Positions 53,652 through 63,954 are shown, counted from the stretch's first letter. The stretch is DNA of 64,000 nucleotides from an uncultured Anaeroplasmataceae bacterium (GCA_910577745.1 CAJTNG010000002.1:334209-398208); one strand, 5' to 3'. Notes: generated by a model from the sequence alone, not told the origin. Numbers and translations: made by a program.

Positions 53652-54155
53652 TTATTCTATAAACCGTTTTGTAATACTTCTCTTTAAATATACTTTGGTT
53701 AAAACACCGCTAAATATGCCTGTAATAAGTGAAAGAATACCTATGAAAGGTAAATAATAAAGAACTGCAGAGGTGGATAATAAAAGAATAGCAATTAGAA
53801 CTTGTCCTCCTGCATGACTTACAGCACCTAAAACAGATACTCCAATGGGAGAAAATATTTTAACTCTTGAAAAGAAAAACATAATTAAAAAAGATAAAAC
53901 ACCGCCACTTAGTGACATCAAAAACGTTGGAGTTAAAAGATTCCCTCTCAATACTCCCACCAATAAGATTCTCAATACTGCTACCATAAGGGCTTCAGCA
54001 GGCTTAAATTCATAAAGCATAACCAAAACAATCATATTGGCCAATCCAAGCTTTACTCCAGGTACAAACACAGGAATAAACGATTCAAGGATATTCAAGA
54101 TAATTGCTATTGCCAATAGCATAGCTATGACACATAGGCGTTTTGTTTTATTCAT
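53652..54155 (-). CDS. Gx transporter family membrane protein
   Basis: 167 residues from the ATG at 54155, which overlaps the upstream stop (ATGA); the much longer frame has no site. Five predicted helices with NILESFIPVFVPGVKLGLANMIVL and LRILLVGVLRGNLL, the pattern of the Gx-transporter / heptaprenyl-diphosphate-synthase component-I-like family. Usually encoded beside apbE and NusG domain II genes, as here. ECF-type substrate-binding subunit fold is likely; substrate unknown. Confidence 0.8.
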   Translation of the reverse strand: MNKTKRLCVIAMLLAIAIILNILESFIPVFVPGVKLGLANMIVLVMLYEFKPAEALMVAVLRILLVGVLRGNLLTPTFLMSLSGGVLSFLIMFFFSRVKIFSPIGVSVLGAVSHAGGQVLIAILLLSTSAVLYYLPFIGILSLITGIFSGVLTKVYLKRSITKRFIE

Positions 54156-54505
54156 ATTCCAACATCGACTCCTTTCCCCACAAGTTGAACAACAACTCTT
54201 TGAGGTAAACAGGTAATCGTTTGACCAGAAGAACTGATATGTCCCTGATGAACACAAATTTGATCTTTGCAAGTAGAAAATTTAACATATACTTCCTGAT
54301 TTTCAATAACTATGATTACTTGATTTATTTCAAACTGTCGATTTTCATTGATTTCTAAAACTGCAACTTTTTCTTTTTCATAATAGATATGAACCATTAT
54401 GTCTTCTTTTTCTCTTAACCCAAAATAAAGAGCAGTGCCCAAACCAATGAGCAGTAAAAGACTTAGGATTAAAATTAAATCATTTCGGATATTACGCATA
54501 GGCAT
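54152..54505 (-). CDS. NusG domain II-containing membrane protein
   Basis: 117 residues. One N-terminal helix (about 9-29) and a NusG_II domain (VHIYYEKEKVAVLEINEN ... CKDQICVHQGHISSSGQTITCLPQRVVV) with three cysteines. Middle gene of the apbE operon, overlapping both neighbours (14 nt with apbE, 4 nt with the transporter). Likely external and redox-related by association with flavinylation genes; no direct evidence. Confidence 0.85.
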   Translation of the reverse strand: MPMRNIRNDLILILSLLLLIGLGTALYFGLREKEDIMVHIYYEKEKVAVLEINENRQFEINQVIIVIENQEVYVKFSTCKDQICVHQGHISSSGQTITCLPQRVVVQLVGKGVDVGI

Positions 54506-55457
54506 CTACTCCTTCACTTTTAAAGAATAGACGATTTTCCTTAGAAAGGATATACTCTAAATTTTTATCCCCTAAAAATTGTTTTAACTGTTCTAATTCC
54601 ATAGCAAAACATGCTGTTGAATAAGCATCTAATACTTTAGAATCATCCCCTATAATACTTAACGTTTCATAATTCTGTGCGGGATACCCCGTCCAAGGAT
54701 TTAATAAATGGGAATAATACTTACCATTCATCAAGGTATGCTGTTCTTTTATGGAAGATGTAGCAATAGCTTTCTCTTTAATTTCCAAAGTATAAAAATA
54801 GCCCGTTTTTAAAGCTTTAGATAAGCCAACCGTAAAGTTTTCTGTATCTTTACTTCCTAAGACCAAGTTAGAGGAACCAGCATTTAATAAATAATTTTTA
54901 CACCCAATAGAATCTAAATATTCTTTTGCTTTACTTGTGGCATATCCTTTAGCAATACTACCCAAGTCTAGATTTCCTTGTCCTATTAATTTTATATGTA
55001 AATTATCTATTTCAAGTGTCGTGGACTTCATAATATCTAATTCCTTCTGAATCGTTTCATCTGAAGGCATTTTATTTTCTTTTAATGCTTCTTTCCACAA
55101 ATGGGAAAGACGCCCAATGAAAGGATTCAAATATCCTTTTGTATCTTCTTTCATTTCCATTGCAAATTCTATGAGTTCTTTAAGTTCAACAGAAACCGTC
55201 CCCTCTCTTTTTTCATTTAAATCAAAGACATTAAACTCTCGAATTCCTGCTTTAAAATCATTCGCAACCTCATCATATTTATAATATATTTTTTCTACTT
55301 CCTTGGAGATGCTCTTGCTATCTTCTACATTATAAAAGGATATAGATATAATTGTATCCATCGCAAAAAAAGTATAGTTCTCTTTATTTACAGGCTTGGA
55401 ACAGGAGGAAAATAAACATAAAACAAACCATAATATAAGTATAATAAGTTTTTTCAT
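54492..55457 (-). CDS. apbE: FAD:protein FMN transferase lipoprotein
   Basis: 321 residues. Lipoprotein signal ending LFSSC, then the ApbE fold: AMDTIISISFYN, GQGNLDLGSIAKGYATSKA, YLLNAGSSNLVLGSK and LLNPWTGYPA. ApbE attaches FMN covalently to Thr/Ser of target proteins outside the membrane. No obvious FMN-binding-domain target is in the window. First in the three-gene operon with NusG_II and Gx proteins. Confidence 0.93.
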   Translation of the reverse strand: MKKLIILILWFVLCLFSSCSKPVNKENYTFFAMDTIISISFYNVEDSKSISKEVEKIYYKYDEVANDFKAGIREFNVFDLNEKREGTVSVELKELIEFAMEMKEDTKGYLNPFIGRLSHLWKEALKENKMPSDETIQKELDIMKSTTLEIDNLHIKLIGQGNLDLGSIAKGYATSKAKEYLDSIGCKNYLLNAGSSNLVLGSKDTENFTVGLSKALKTGYFYTLEIKEKAIATSSIKEQHTLMNGKYYSHLLNPWTGYPAQNYETLSIIGDDSKVLDAYSTACFAMELEQLKQFLGDKNLEYILSKENRLFFKSEGVDAYA

Positions 55458-55589
55458 AATGTCCTCCTTTGCTTCTTCCTTTATTATACCTTATTCTATT
55501 ATAAAAAAAAAGAATAGAATCTTCTTCCCATTTTAAAAGAACTTAATTATATCATATTCAAAATATGCTTTATAGTAAAAAATAATATA

Positions 55590-55618
55590 TTTAATTTTTT
55601 AAAATTGTATGATAAAAT
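55590..55618 (+). promoter_or_regulatory. Promoter of the pectate lyase lipoprotein gene
   Basis: TTTAAT, 17-bp spacer, TAAAAT, ending about 34 bp before the start codon at 55650. Moderate match to sigma-A. Confidence 0.4.
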
Positions 55619-55649
55619 ATAGAAAAAGTTTTTCAAAAGGAAGGGTAAA

Positions 55650-58600
55650 ATGAAAAAAATTTTATTAACATTTACATTATTTATAGGGATGTGTTTCCTA
55701 CTAATCGCCTGCACGACTAGAGTTGAAGAAGTAACTGTTACCTACCATACCAATTTAGATACTTCTTCTATAATTGAAAAAAACTATGAACTCAATTCTA
55801 CAATTCAAAGTATTGATTTAGATTTAGAGAAAGAGGGCTTTGAATTTGGAGGATGGTATTTAGATGAGGAGTTCACTACAGAAGTAAAACTCCCCTACAC
55901 TATAAAAAAAGATACACATTTTTATGCCCAATGGAAACAGATATTCCAAGTTTCTTTTATGTTGGGAGATGAGGTTTATCAAACCATATCTGTTCTAGAA
56001 AATCAAAAACTAACCTCTTTACCTGCTCCCAAAGAGGAGGGAAAGGTATTTGTTGGATGGTTCTATGATGAAGAGTTTAAACAGCCTTTTGATGCAGATC
56101 AAAGTATAAATGAAACCATTACACTTTATGGGAAATTTGAAGAACAAGATTTAACCATTACCTTTTATGTGGATGAACAAATCTACACAGAAGAAAAAAT
56201 AAATTATAACGCTACTGCCTCCAATCCAGCACAAGCTCCTCAAAAAGAAGGCTATGTGTTCTTGGGATGGTATGAAAAGGATGCTACTACACCTTATAAC
56301 TTTCAAACAAGATTGAAAGAAAATTTAACATTATTTGCACAATTCAAAGCTGTAAAAACTTATACTGTAACATTTATAATAGAGGGTGTTGCTCGTACAG
56401 TTTCTGTGAATGAAAATGCTATTGTGACACCAATAGAAGTAACAGTAGAAGGCTATGAGTTAGATAAATGGGTGATTGGAAATACTTCCGAATCCTTTGA
56501 TTTTAATACACCGATTACTCAAGATATCACTTTAACTGCCGTATTAAGAATTAAAACATTCAACGTCATTTTTAAGGATGGAGCTCATATCCTAAATACT
56601 CAAACCATATCCTATAATCAAACAGCCTCTTCTGTACCAAACCCAAGTAAACCTGGATATACATTTATAGGCTGGTCCTATAAGGAAACAGAATTTGATG
56701 TATTTGATTTTTCCACTAAAATAAAAGATAACTTTACCATTTATGCTTACTATGAAATTAATTCCTACACTGTGACATTCAAAGTTGGCAATTCTATTTT
56801 TGCTACAGAGACCGTGGTTTATCATTCTACTGTGACTCCACCAGCGGATATCCCAGCATCTCCTGAGGAGGGAAAGACGTTTGTTGGATGGTTCTATGAT
56901 GACACCCTATTTGACTTTACTACCAAAATTATTGAATCTATTGAATTAATCGCCCATTTTGGGGATGCACAGATTGAAATCACTAATTATAAAGGCTATA
57001 ATGAAGGCTTATTTTTTGAAACAAATGCTTTACCCAATACTAGTCCAGAAGATTATGAAGTCCAGTACAAACTAAGTTCTTCTTCGACTTGGAATATTGT
57101 GGATCAAGAACTTATACGCATAACAAATGATAAAGTAAGATGTGATGTGGTAGGATTGATTCCAGGTTCTTATCAAGTCAAAATAAATGTATTAGGGAAA
57201 ACAAGAACTATCACTTGTACAGTTACACAAGATGACCGTTCTGGTTATGCTCACTTTAACTATGAATCAGGCGTTGGAGCCTATAACAATGATGGTTCCC
57301 TTAAATCAAACGCCGTAGTTGTTTATGTTACAAACTCAAATAAAAATACCGTAAAAGCTAAAATTGGCTCCAAAGAATATACAGGATTAGCTAATATATT
57401 GAAAGCTTGTACAAACTCTTCTTATGCTTTAAATATAAGAATCCTAGGAGAAATACAGACGACACAGTGGAACTTTATGGAACATGGTGCTGGCAGTACT
57501 TCTACTCGACAAGAAAATTTAGATAATACATTCAAATATGCAGAGGACCCAACAGGATGGGATACAGGGTCTTCTTCTAACTATAATAAATTGAACGAAA
57601 AAGAAATTATCTCCAAAGGGATAAACTCTATGTCAAATGATAAAGCCAAAGGTATAACTCAATTGAATGGCTTAACCAACCAAGTTCTAAGAAGCAAAAA
57701 AGCCAATGATAAAGGCGCATATGAATATGATTCTTACTATAATATGCTAGATATAGATGGTGGTTATAACATTACAATCGAGGGAATCGGAACAGATGCT
57801 TCTATTTTCCAGTGGGGCTTCACTTTTAAAAAATGTAATTCCATCGAAGTGAAAAATTTACGTTTCTACAATTATACAGAAGATGCTGTTGGTTTTGAGG
57901 GTTCTTCTGGTAAACAAAGTAGCTATGGGAATTATTGGATTCATAACTGTACATTCGATTTAGGGGTAAACAATTGGGATGTTTGTTATGAAAATGATAA
58001 AAAAGATGGGGATGGTTCAACTGATGTTAAATATTGCCATAACGTTACAATAAGTTATACACAATATAATAAAACACATAAAACAAATTTAATTGGTTCT
58101 GGTGACTCTGCCCAACAATACAATATTACTTTACACCATAACTTCTATAATCAAGCTGGTTCTAGATTACCTTTGGTACGTCAGGCAAATATTCATATCT
58201 ATAATAACTATTATTATAAATCTTCTTCTTATAGCCATTCTATAAGAGCCAATTGTTTTGCGTTTGTAGAAAACTGTTATTATGAGGGTGGAAAAAATCC
58301 TTATGAGGTTGTAAAAACTTCAACGTACACTGCAACGGCTATCAAATCCTATAATAATATTTATCAGGGGGTTCAAATCAGTGGGTCTTCTTATAAGGCC
58401 GAAAACAATGTTACTTCTAGAACTCAAACAGTAAGCGGGAATTGTAAACCTAATGGTGAGATAGACTATACCAATTTTGATACAAATTCAACTTTATTTT
58501 ATTACAAAAACAATCAATCCGATGTTTCTGTCTTATTAGATGCTAAAGATGTACCAGAATACTGCAGAACTAGAGCTGGAGTTCTTAAGAGCAATCCTAT

Positions 58601-59117
58601 CACAGGTGATATAGAAGGTGGTAGTCCAACTGATCCAGATACTCCAGAAAATCCTGATTTACCAGAAAACAACAAAGTCATTCTCCATTTTAATGAGGTA
58701 ACAAAAGATGTAGACTTATCAGGACAAACCATTCAAGGCATAACTTTCAATGGGAAAATTGGTAAAACCATAAAAGCTACCTCTTGTAATGTGACATTAG
58801 CTGGTATGAAGTTGACAAATAGTATTAACGTAGGTGGGGCAGGTTCATTAAAAGAATTGAGTGTTGGCTTCACGATAAGTAAAACCGCAAATATAACTGT
58901 ATACTACGCCAATGGTAGTAATAATGCTGCTACTGCTGGTGAACGGTTTGCTATGCTATGTTCTGCCGCGGGAAATGAAGCTTCTCCAATTGGTTCTACT
59001 TTAAACACAGATATTGTTTCCTATACCTTTCAAAATAAAACAGCTGGTGAATACGCTGTAGCTTCCAAAGGTAGTGGATTATATATTTTCTTAATTGTCA
59101 TCGAATATCTTGAATGA
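55650..59117 (+). CDS. InlB-repeat pectate lyase lipoprotein
   Basis: 1155 residues. Lipobox LIAC (Cys near 21), six divergent InlB-type repeats (about 25-430; GGWYLDEEFT, VGWFYDEEFKQ), a short fibronectin-like piece (about 435-520), then a PL1-type pectate lyase beta-helix (about 540-930): DGGYNITIEGIG, IEVKNLRFYN, WIHNCTFDLG, NITLHHNFYNQAGSRLPLVR, where the last is the catalytic Arg region. A Pro-rich linker and a C-terminal carbohydrate-binding-like beta domain (about 985-1155) follow. It cleaves polygalacturonate at the cell surface. AAGGAAGGG precedes the ATG. It is unlinked to other pectin genes here. Confidence 0.88.
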   Translation: MKKILLTFTLFIGMCFLLIACTTRVEEVTVTYHTNLDTSSIIEKNYELNSTIQSIDLDLEKEGFEFGGWYLDEEFTTEVKLPYTIKKDTHFYAQWKQIFQVSFMLGDEVYQTISVLENQKLTSLPAPKEEGKVFVGWFYDEEFKQPFDADQSINETITLYGKFEEQDLTITFYVDEQIYTEEKINYNATASNPAQAPQKEGYVFLGWYEKDATTPYNFQTRLKENLTLFAQFKAVKTYTVTFIIEGVARTVSVNENAIVTPIEVTVEGYELDKWVIGNTSESFDFNTPITQDITLTAVLRIKTFNVIFKDGAHILNTQTISYNQTASSVPNPSKPGYTFIGWSYKETEFDVFDFSTKIKDNFTIYAYYEINSYTVTFKVGNSIFATETVVYHSTVTPPADIPASPEEGKTFVGWFYDDTLFDFTTKIIESIELIAHFGDAQIEITNYKGYNEGLFFETNALPNTSPEDYEVQYKLSSSSTWNIVDQELIRITNDKVRCDVVGLIPGSYQVKINVLGKTRTITCTVTQDDRSGYAHFNYESGVGAYNNDGSLKSNAVVVYVTNSNKNTVKAKIGSKEYTGLANILKACTNSSYALNIRILGEIQTTQWNFMEHGAGSTSTRQENLDNTFKYAEDPTGWDTGSSSNYNKLNEKEIISKGINSMSNDKAKGITQLNGLTNQVLRSKKANDKGAYEYDSYYNMLDIDGGYNITIEGIGTDASIFQWGFTFKKCNSIEVKNLRFYNYTEDAVGFEGSSGKQSSYGNYWIHNCTFDLGVNNWDVCYENDKKDGDGSTDVKYCHNVTISYTQYNKTHKTNLIGSGDSAQQYNITLHHNFYNQAGSRLPLVRQANIHIYNNYYYKSSSYSHSIRANCFAFVENCYYEGGKNPYEVVKTSTYTATAIKSYNNIYQGVQISGSSYKAENNVTSRTQTVSGNCKPNGEIDYTNFDTNSTLFYYKNNQSDVSVLLDAKDVPEYCRTRAGVLKSNPITGDIEGGSPTDPDTPENPDLPENNKVILHFNEVTKDVDLSGQTIQGITFNGKIGKTIKATSCNVTLAGMKLTNSINVGGAGSLKELSVGFTISKTANITVYYANGSNNAATAGERFAMLCSAAGNEASPIGSTLNTDIVSYTFQNKTAGEYAVASKGSGLYIFLIVIEYLE

Positions 59118-59139
59118 CAACATTATACTTATAAAGAAA

Positions 59140-59170
59140 TAAAATCTCTCGAGTTTTTCGAGAGATTTTA
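59140..59170. terminator. Bidirectional terminator, pectate lyase/cls
   Basis: AAATCTCTCGA-GTTTT-TCGAGAGATTT: 11-bp stem between the convergent genes, with T/A-rich flanks. Confidence 0.8.
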
Positions 59171-59194
59171 TATTTCTTTGAAGGGATTCACTTT

Positions 59195-60739
59195 TTAGAA
59201 TAAAGGAGAAAACAAATATAAGATATAAGCAATAAATCGTTGCCACTTAGATCTCTTTTTCCATTCTTCATATTTTACTAATTTACTTTCCTTACAGGCT
59301 TCTAAAAAATCTTCTTGCATTTTATGTATTTCATCATCCAGTAAAATTAAAGCTCCACACTCATAATGCAAAAACATACTTCTATAATCCATATTTATGG
59401 TCCCTATAAATGCATACTTATTATCTACAATTATATTTTTGGCGTGATTGAATCCTTTTGTAAATTCATAAATTTTTCCACCAGCTTTTAAAATATCTCT
59501 GTATTGTGATCTAGCTAAATAAAATGCTGTTTTTTTATCAGGAATGCCAGGCATTAAAATTCGTACATCTACTCCGCTTCGTGCTGCCAGAACAATACTT
59601 TCTAACAGACTATTATCAATAACTAAATACGGTGTTGAAATATATAAGGTCTTATCTGCACTTGTGATTAAAGAGCGAAATACATCATATCCCACGTTAC
59701 TAGTGACGGATGGTCCATCTCCAAAAGGCATTACAAAACTGGATTCTTTAGAAATCTGCTGCCGCACATAATAGTTTTCTAATTTTAGAATAGTTCTTGT
59801 TGACATAAACCACATTTCTATAAATAAGGAAACAAAGCTGTATACGGCTTCTCCCTCATATTTTCCACAATTATCCCGCCAAAATCCAAATCTTTGTTTT
59901 AAATGAATATATTCATCAGCCAAGTTATCCCCGCCACAATAGGCAATTTTCCCATCAATTACTATAATTTTGCGGTGATCTCGATAATTAAAGGCTGGAT
60001 TTATACTCAAGCCTAATGGGTTATAATTCGTAACCTGACAATTGGGTATTTCTGTAATTTGCTTAATACTTTTTGCTTTCAACGTAGCTTTTGATCCTAA
60101 GTCATCATAAATGATTTTGATTTCTACACCAGCTTGCCCCTTTTCTTTAAGAATGGGCAACAAGTGAGATAAAATATACCCCTCACTAAGGATAAAAGTT
60201 TCTATGAATATATATTTTTCTGCTTTTTTTACTTCTTCAATAAAATCATCAAACTTCGTTTTACCATCATTTAAAAACGTATATTTGGTATTCTTATAAA
60301 GTGGAAAGTCTGTACATGAGTGTATGACTTTGGCATGTTTTGCAGCATTCGGATCCATACGTTCTAATTGTTCAATCACGCCATTTTCAACACTAAACTT
60401 CTCAAATACTTTATCTATCTTCTTTTGTTTATATGCTGGAAGCTTTCTACTTCTAGAATTTAATAAATAGAATAAACTAAATGGTAAAGGCATTACCAAT
60501 ATCAATATAGACCATGTTAATTTATAACTTGTTAAAATAGGTTTATGAATGATATGGATAACTAAAAGCAATCCAATCAGTTCAATAATAAGATATAAGA
60601 CAATATTTAACTGATTATTAAAATTAATCTCAAACATTAAGGCAAAAAGAGAAATTTGGATTGCAAAAACAAATAATGTTAAAACTACTGTTAAAAACCT
60701 TTTCCAAATGGGCAAACTTCTTCTTTCATTTTGCGTCAT
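59195..60739 (-). CDS. cls: Cardiolipin synthase
   Basis: 514 residues. Two or three N-terminal helices, then two phospholipase-D domains with HKD motifs: YRDHRKIIVIDGKIAYCGGDN and NHAKNIIVDNKYAFIGTINMD. Condenses phosphatidylglycerol into cardiolipin in the membrane. Located 13 bp downstream of a histidine kinase gene, so it may be part of a two-component-controlled envelope operon. Length is typical of ClsA. Confidence 0.93.
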   Translation of the reverse strand: MTQNERRSLPIWKRFLTVVLTLFVFAIQISLFALMFEINFNNQLNIVLYLIIELIGLLLVIHIIHKPILTSYKLTWSILILVMPLPFSLFYLLNSRSRKLPAYKQKKIDKVFEKFSVENGVIEQLERMDPNAAKHAKVIHSCTDFPLYKNTKYTFLNDGKTKFDDFIEEVKKAEKYIFIETFILSEGYILSHLLPILKEKGQAGVEIKIIYDDLGSKATLKAKSIKQITEIPNCQVTNYNPLGLSINPAFNYRDHRKIIVIDGKIAYCGGDNLADEYIHLKQRFGFWRDNCGKYEGEAVYSFVSLFIEMWFMSTRTILKLENYYVRQQISKESSFVMPFGDGPSVTSNVGYDVFRSLITSADKTLYISTPYLVIDNSLLESIVLAARSGVDVRILMPGIPDKKTAFYLARSQYRDILKAGGKIYEFTKGFNHAKNIIVDNKYAFIGTINMDYRSMFLHYECGALILLDDEIHKMQEDFLEACKESKLVKYEEWKKRSKWQRFIAYILYLFSPLF

Positions 60740-60752
60740 ACCTCATCACCTC

Positions 60753-62033
60753 CTACTTGGTTATAATAAAGGAAACACCAATAGACTCATTTTTGGCTAT
60801 TAGCTGCATTCCAAAAAAGTCTAACGTTTTTTGAACAATAGACATACCTAACCCAAATTCTCCCTTACTCCCTTTCTCATAAGGTTTAAATGCATGTTTA
60901 ATAAATTGTTCATCTATAGGATCTCCATCATTGTAAATTCTAAGTCTGTCTTTTCTTAAAACAATTTTTATTTTAGATTTTGCATATCTTTTAGCATTGT
61001 CGAAAATATTATCTACTACTGTAAAATAGTTTTCTCGATATCCCTTGAAAAATACATCTTCTTTTAAATCTAATTCTATTTCTAAATTCGTTTGAAATTT
61101 ATTTACCTCTATAACTTCTTCAACAACTTCTTTCATATTTACATCTTCAAATTCACGGTCTTTCTGTAAATACTCTAAAGAGTTATACTGTAACAAGCGA
61201 TTCACTTTGTGTTTCAATTTTTCTGCTTGAGCTATAATAATTTTACTACTACTTTCATCTGCCATACCATCTTGTTGTGCTTCAGCATAAGATTTTATTA
61301 CAGCAATTGGCGTTTTAAAATCATGACTCATATTCTGAAGCATTTCTTGTTTTTGCTGTTCACTTTCTTTAATCTCAATTCTCATTGACTCTAAGGCTCT
61401 AGATAATTCTCCCACTTCATCTAAGCCATCATCTATATACTCTGTACCATATCCTGTCTTAGGTAAATTACCAATATGAGATTTTAATCGATGAAGTCGT
61501 TTGGCAAAGTTATTTCCCCAGAGGGCAATAAATAATATAGATACACTGATAATAGCTAAAAAGACTAAAATTAATTGTATGGATATAGTCTTTGTTAAAT
61601 GTGTCACATAAAGTGCATTCGTCACCATAATTGTAACACCGCTATCTTTATGAAAGGTTATAACATAATAGATTGTCTTATCCTCAAAGTTTTTTATCTT
61701 TTTAGAAATAATGGAATTTTCTTGTGTACGCTCAATAGATTTTATAATTTCTTGATAATCAGCATCATTGATATATTTTTCAATGTCATCAGAATAAAAA
61801 AATCCATCTTTTTTAATCTTAATAAATGCAACTTTCATATCACTGAAATCAACATTTGGATCCAGTGTATGATTATCTACCAAGGCACTATACGTAACTA
61901 ATCTCGTATAAGTTTCGTTTTCTGCCATAACCTTAATTCTAGATAAAGTGACGGTCGTAAATAACGTAGCAGAAAATAATAAAACGATTAAAAATATAAT
62001 TGTTATTTGACCAGATATCGATAACTTTTTCAT
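60753..62033 (-). CDS. Sensor histidine kinase
   Basis: 426 residues. Two helices (about 9-31 and 151-173) enclose an extracytoplasmic sensor of about 120 residues. A HAMP-like linker, a HisKA box with NMSHDFKTPIAVIKSY (phospho-acceptor His) and an ATPase domain with N box DNIFDNAKRYAK and G box GLGMSIVQKTLDFFG follow. Its start overlaps the response regulator stop by 4 nt. Sensed signal unknown; the downstream cls suggests an envelope stress input. Confidence 0.92.
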   Translation of the reverse strand: MKKLSISGQITIIFLIVLLFSATLFTTVTLSRIKVMAENETYTRLVTYSALVDNHTLDPNVDFSDMKVAFIKIKKDGFFYSDDIEKYINDADYQEIIKSIERTQENSIISKKIKNFEDKTIYYVITFHKDSGVTIMVTNALYVTHLTKTISIQLILVFLAIISVSILFIALWGNNFAKRLHRLKSHIGNLPKTGYGTEYIDDGLDEVGELSRALESMRIEIKESEQQKQEMLQNMSHDFKTPIAVIKSYAEAQQDGMADESSSKIIIAQAEKLKHKVNRLLQYNSLEYLQKDREFEDVNMKEVVEEVIEVNKFQTNLEIELDLKEDVFFKGYRENYFTVVDNIFDNAKRYAKSKIKIVLRKDRLRIYNDGDPIDEQFIKHAFKPYEKGSKGEFGLGMSIVQKTLDFFGMQLIAKNESIGVSFIITK

Positions 62034-62707
62034 GATTTTATTAACCTGTATCCGAACCCATATATGGTTTCAATTTGAAGATTTGGCATTTTTTGCCTTA
62101 ATCGACGTAGTAAATCATCCACTACACGATCACTTCCAAAGTAGTCATCTCCCCAAACTGCGTTCAATATTTGATCTCTGTCAAAGGCTTTACCATGATG
62201 ATCTACAAAAAACAATAAAAGATCGTATTCTTTTGAAGTTAAAGTTAGAACTTCCTTGTCTACACTTACACTTCTTCGATCTCGATCAATCGTATATCCA
62301 TTGATAACTTCTAAGGTGGTTGTCGTCTTTATCTCATTCCACTGGTAGGTTCTTGTTAAAAGATTTTTAACGCGTAAAACTAATTCACGAATCGAATAAG
62401 GCTTAGCCAAATAATCATCACTACCAAGTTCTAAACCCATAATTTTATCAATATCCTGACTACGAGCAGAGGTGAAAATAACTGGCTTCTTTTCATTTTC
62501 GCTACGTATCGCTTTGATAAGATCATATCCATTTAGGATGCCAGGTAACATAATATCTAATATCCATAAATCATATGCTTCAGATATTCCTTGTTGTGCT
62601 TCTTCTCCAGTTTTATACCATGTAACTTTCCAGCCCTCTGTTGATAAATATTTTATAACTAAGGATGCTAGATTCTTTTCATCCTCTACTAATGCAATAT
62701 TATACAT
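62030..62707 (-). CDS. OmpR-family response regulator
   Basis: 225 residues. Receiver domain with the phospho-acceptor Asp in LWILDIMLPG, Thr/Ser in VIFTSAR and Lys in DDYLAKPYS; then a winged-helix effector (LTSKEYDLLLFFVDHHGKAFDRDQI, VVDDLLRRLRQK). First gene of the regulator-kinase-cls operon. GTAGGTGAAG lies upstream of the ATG. Confidence 0.94.
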   Translation of the reverse strand: MYNIALVEDEKNLASLVIKYLSTEGWKVTWYKTGEEAQQGISEAYDLWILDIMLPGILNGYDLIKAIRSENEKKPVIFTSARSQDIDKIMGLELGSDDYLAKPYSIRELVLRVKNLLTRTYQWNEIKTTTTLEVINGYTIDRDRRSVSVDKEVLTLTSKEYDLLLFFVDHHGKAFDRDQILNAVWGDDYFGSDRVVDDLLRRLRQKMPNLQIETIYGFGYRLIKS

Positions 62708-62760
62708 ATATCTTCACCTACTTTATTTATATTATATACCAAAATTCAATAAGGATAAAG

Positions 62761-62783
62761 GGCAACCTTTACTGGGTTGCCCT
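62761..62783. other. Hairpin upstream of the two-component operon
   Basis: GGGCAACC-TTTACTG-GGTTGCCC, about 8-10 bp stem without a clear U-run on either strand. It may be a weak terminator or leader structure between the 331-residue gene and the response regulator. Confidence 0.4.
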
Positions 62784-62930
62784 TCACCATTGGGAGAGTT
62801 ATAGTTTGCTTATGAAAAAAGTTTCTATCTATGTAGGGATATTTAGATAGATACTGTCTCTTTAAGACACCTATAGTATACTAAACAATCATAGAAGGAA
62901 TATCGTAAAAATATGGGAAATTATGTTAAT

Positions 62931-63926
62931 TTAAAAATTATCTTCTAAAATGAGAATCTCTTCTCGTTCCAAGATTTTAATGCACCCATTGTCTAACATC
63001 ATTTTATCTAACTTCTTTATAAGCTTTGCGTTTTTAAAATGATAGATTAATGCGCCAACCGCATAAGGAAAAATTAAGATTTCTGAAAAAATAATAATTA
63101 TAATTTTTAAAACTAGATTTAATTTTAAAACTGGATTCTTCTCTTCTAAAATCATACCATCTATCATGCCATTTTCAGTTCTTCCTACATAATAATAGTT
63201 TCCATAAAACCTACTATTGGTTAATTTAATTTTAAAGCGTTCGCTCATCGGTGCCGTTGTATCTTCTGTCATATGGTATACATTATGCTTTCTATCTAAT
63301 ATGCTTATTTTAGGAGCAATAAACACATAGATGCCTATCATAATGATAATTCCGCCTATCCCAACACCAAACCATCCATCAAACTTTAAATGATCTCCTT
63401 CATGCGCAAAAGACATAATGGCCATTTGTGCCAATGATATTGCTGTAAAAGCAGAACATAAGCTAATTAATTTGATATTACGATAGTAATGCCCTCTACC
63501 ATAAGCATTTAAACATCCCTTAATCGATACACCAAATTCCACAAAAGCAACCAAAGCCACCAAAGTTCCAAGATACAAGTCATATGTCCGAATAGTAAAG
63601 TTTTGCATAAGCGTCATAATCATATAAAGAGAATAAATGATGCCTGCCATTATTAAAAATGTAGCTACTAAGTTGTTTCTAAATTTAAAGCTTTTTCTTT
63701 CTGGATGAGTTACACCTCTAAAACACTCCCACCTAGACAACATCAAAAAAAACTGCACAACTGCTGTAGCAAAAAAGACTGGGTTTGCGACAAAGCCTAA
63801 AATAATTTTAATCCCTGCTATTAAAATGTTAAAAATAATAGAAAATCTAGCATGAAAAATTGTACGTTCTTCAAAACTAAGTCCTCTATACCATCTGACA
63901 AGGCGCTTCATACATTCCAGCTCCAA
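62931..63926 (-). CDS. Multi-TM protein, cation-efflux-like
   Basis: 331 residues with about seven helices. The N-terminal FSIIFNILIAGIKIILGFVANPVFF and the later GTLVALVAFVEFG resemble the membrane domain of cation diffusion facilitators, but metal-binding Asp/His positions are not evident. The C-terminal part has another helix pair. No transport role should be assumed. Single gene, ends 223 bp from the response regulator. Confidence 0.5.
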   Translation of the reverse strand: MELECMKRLVRWYRGLSFEERTIFHARFSIIFNILIAGIKIILGFVANPVFFATAVVQFFLMLSRWECFRGVTHPERKSFKFRNNLVATFLIMAGIIYSLYMIMTLMQNFTIRTYDLYLGTLVALVAFVEFGVSIKGCLNAYGRGHYYRNIKLISLCSAFTAISLAQMAIMSFAHEGDHLKFDGWFGVGIGGIIIMIGIYVFIAPKISILDRKHNVYHMTEDTTAPMSERFKIKLTNSRFYGNYYYVGRTENGMIDGMILEEKNPVLKLNLVLKIIIIIFSEILIFPYAVGALIYHFKNAKLIKKLDKMMLDNGCIKILEREEILILEDNF

Positions 63927-63954
63927 TCTACTCTCATTATACTATAATAACAAT

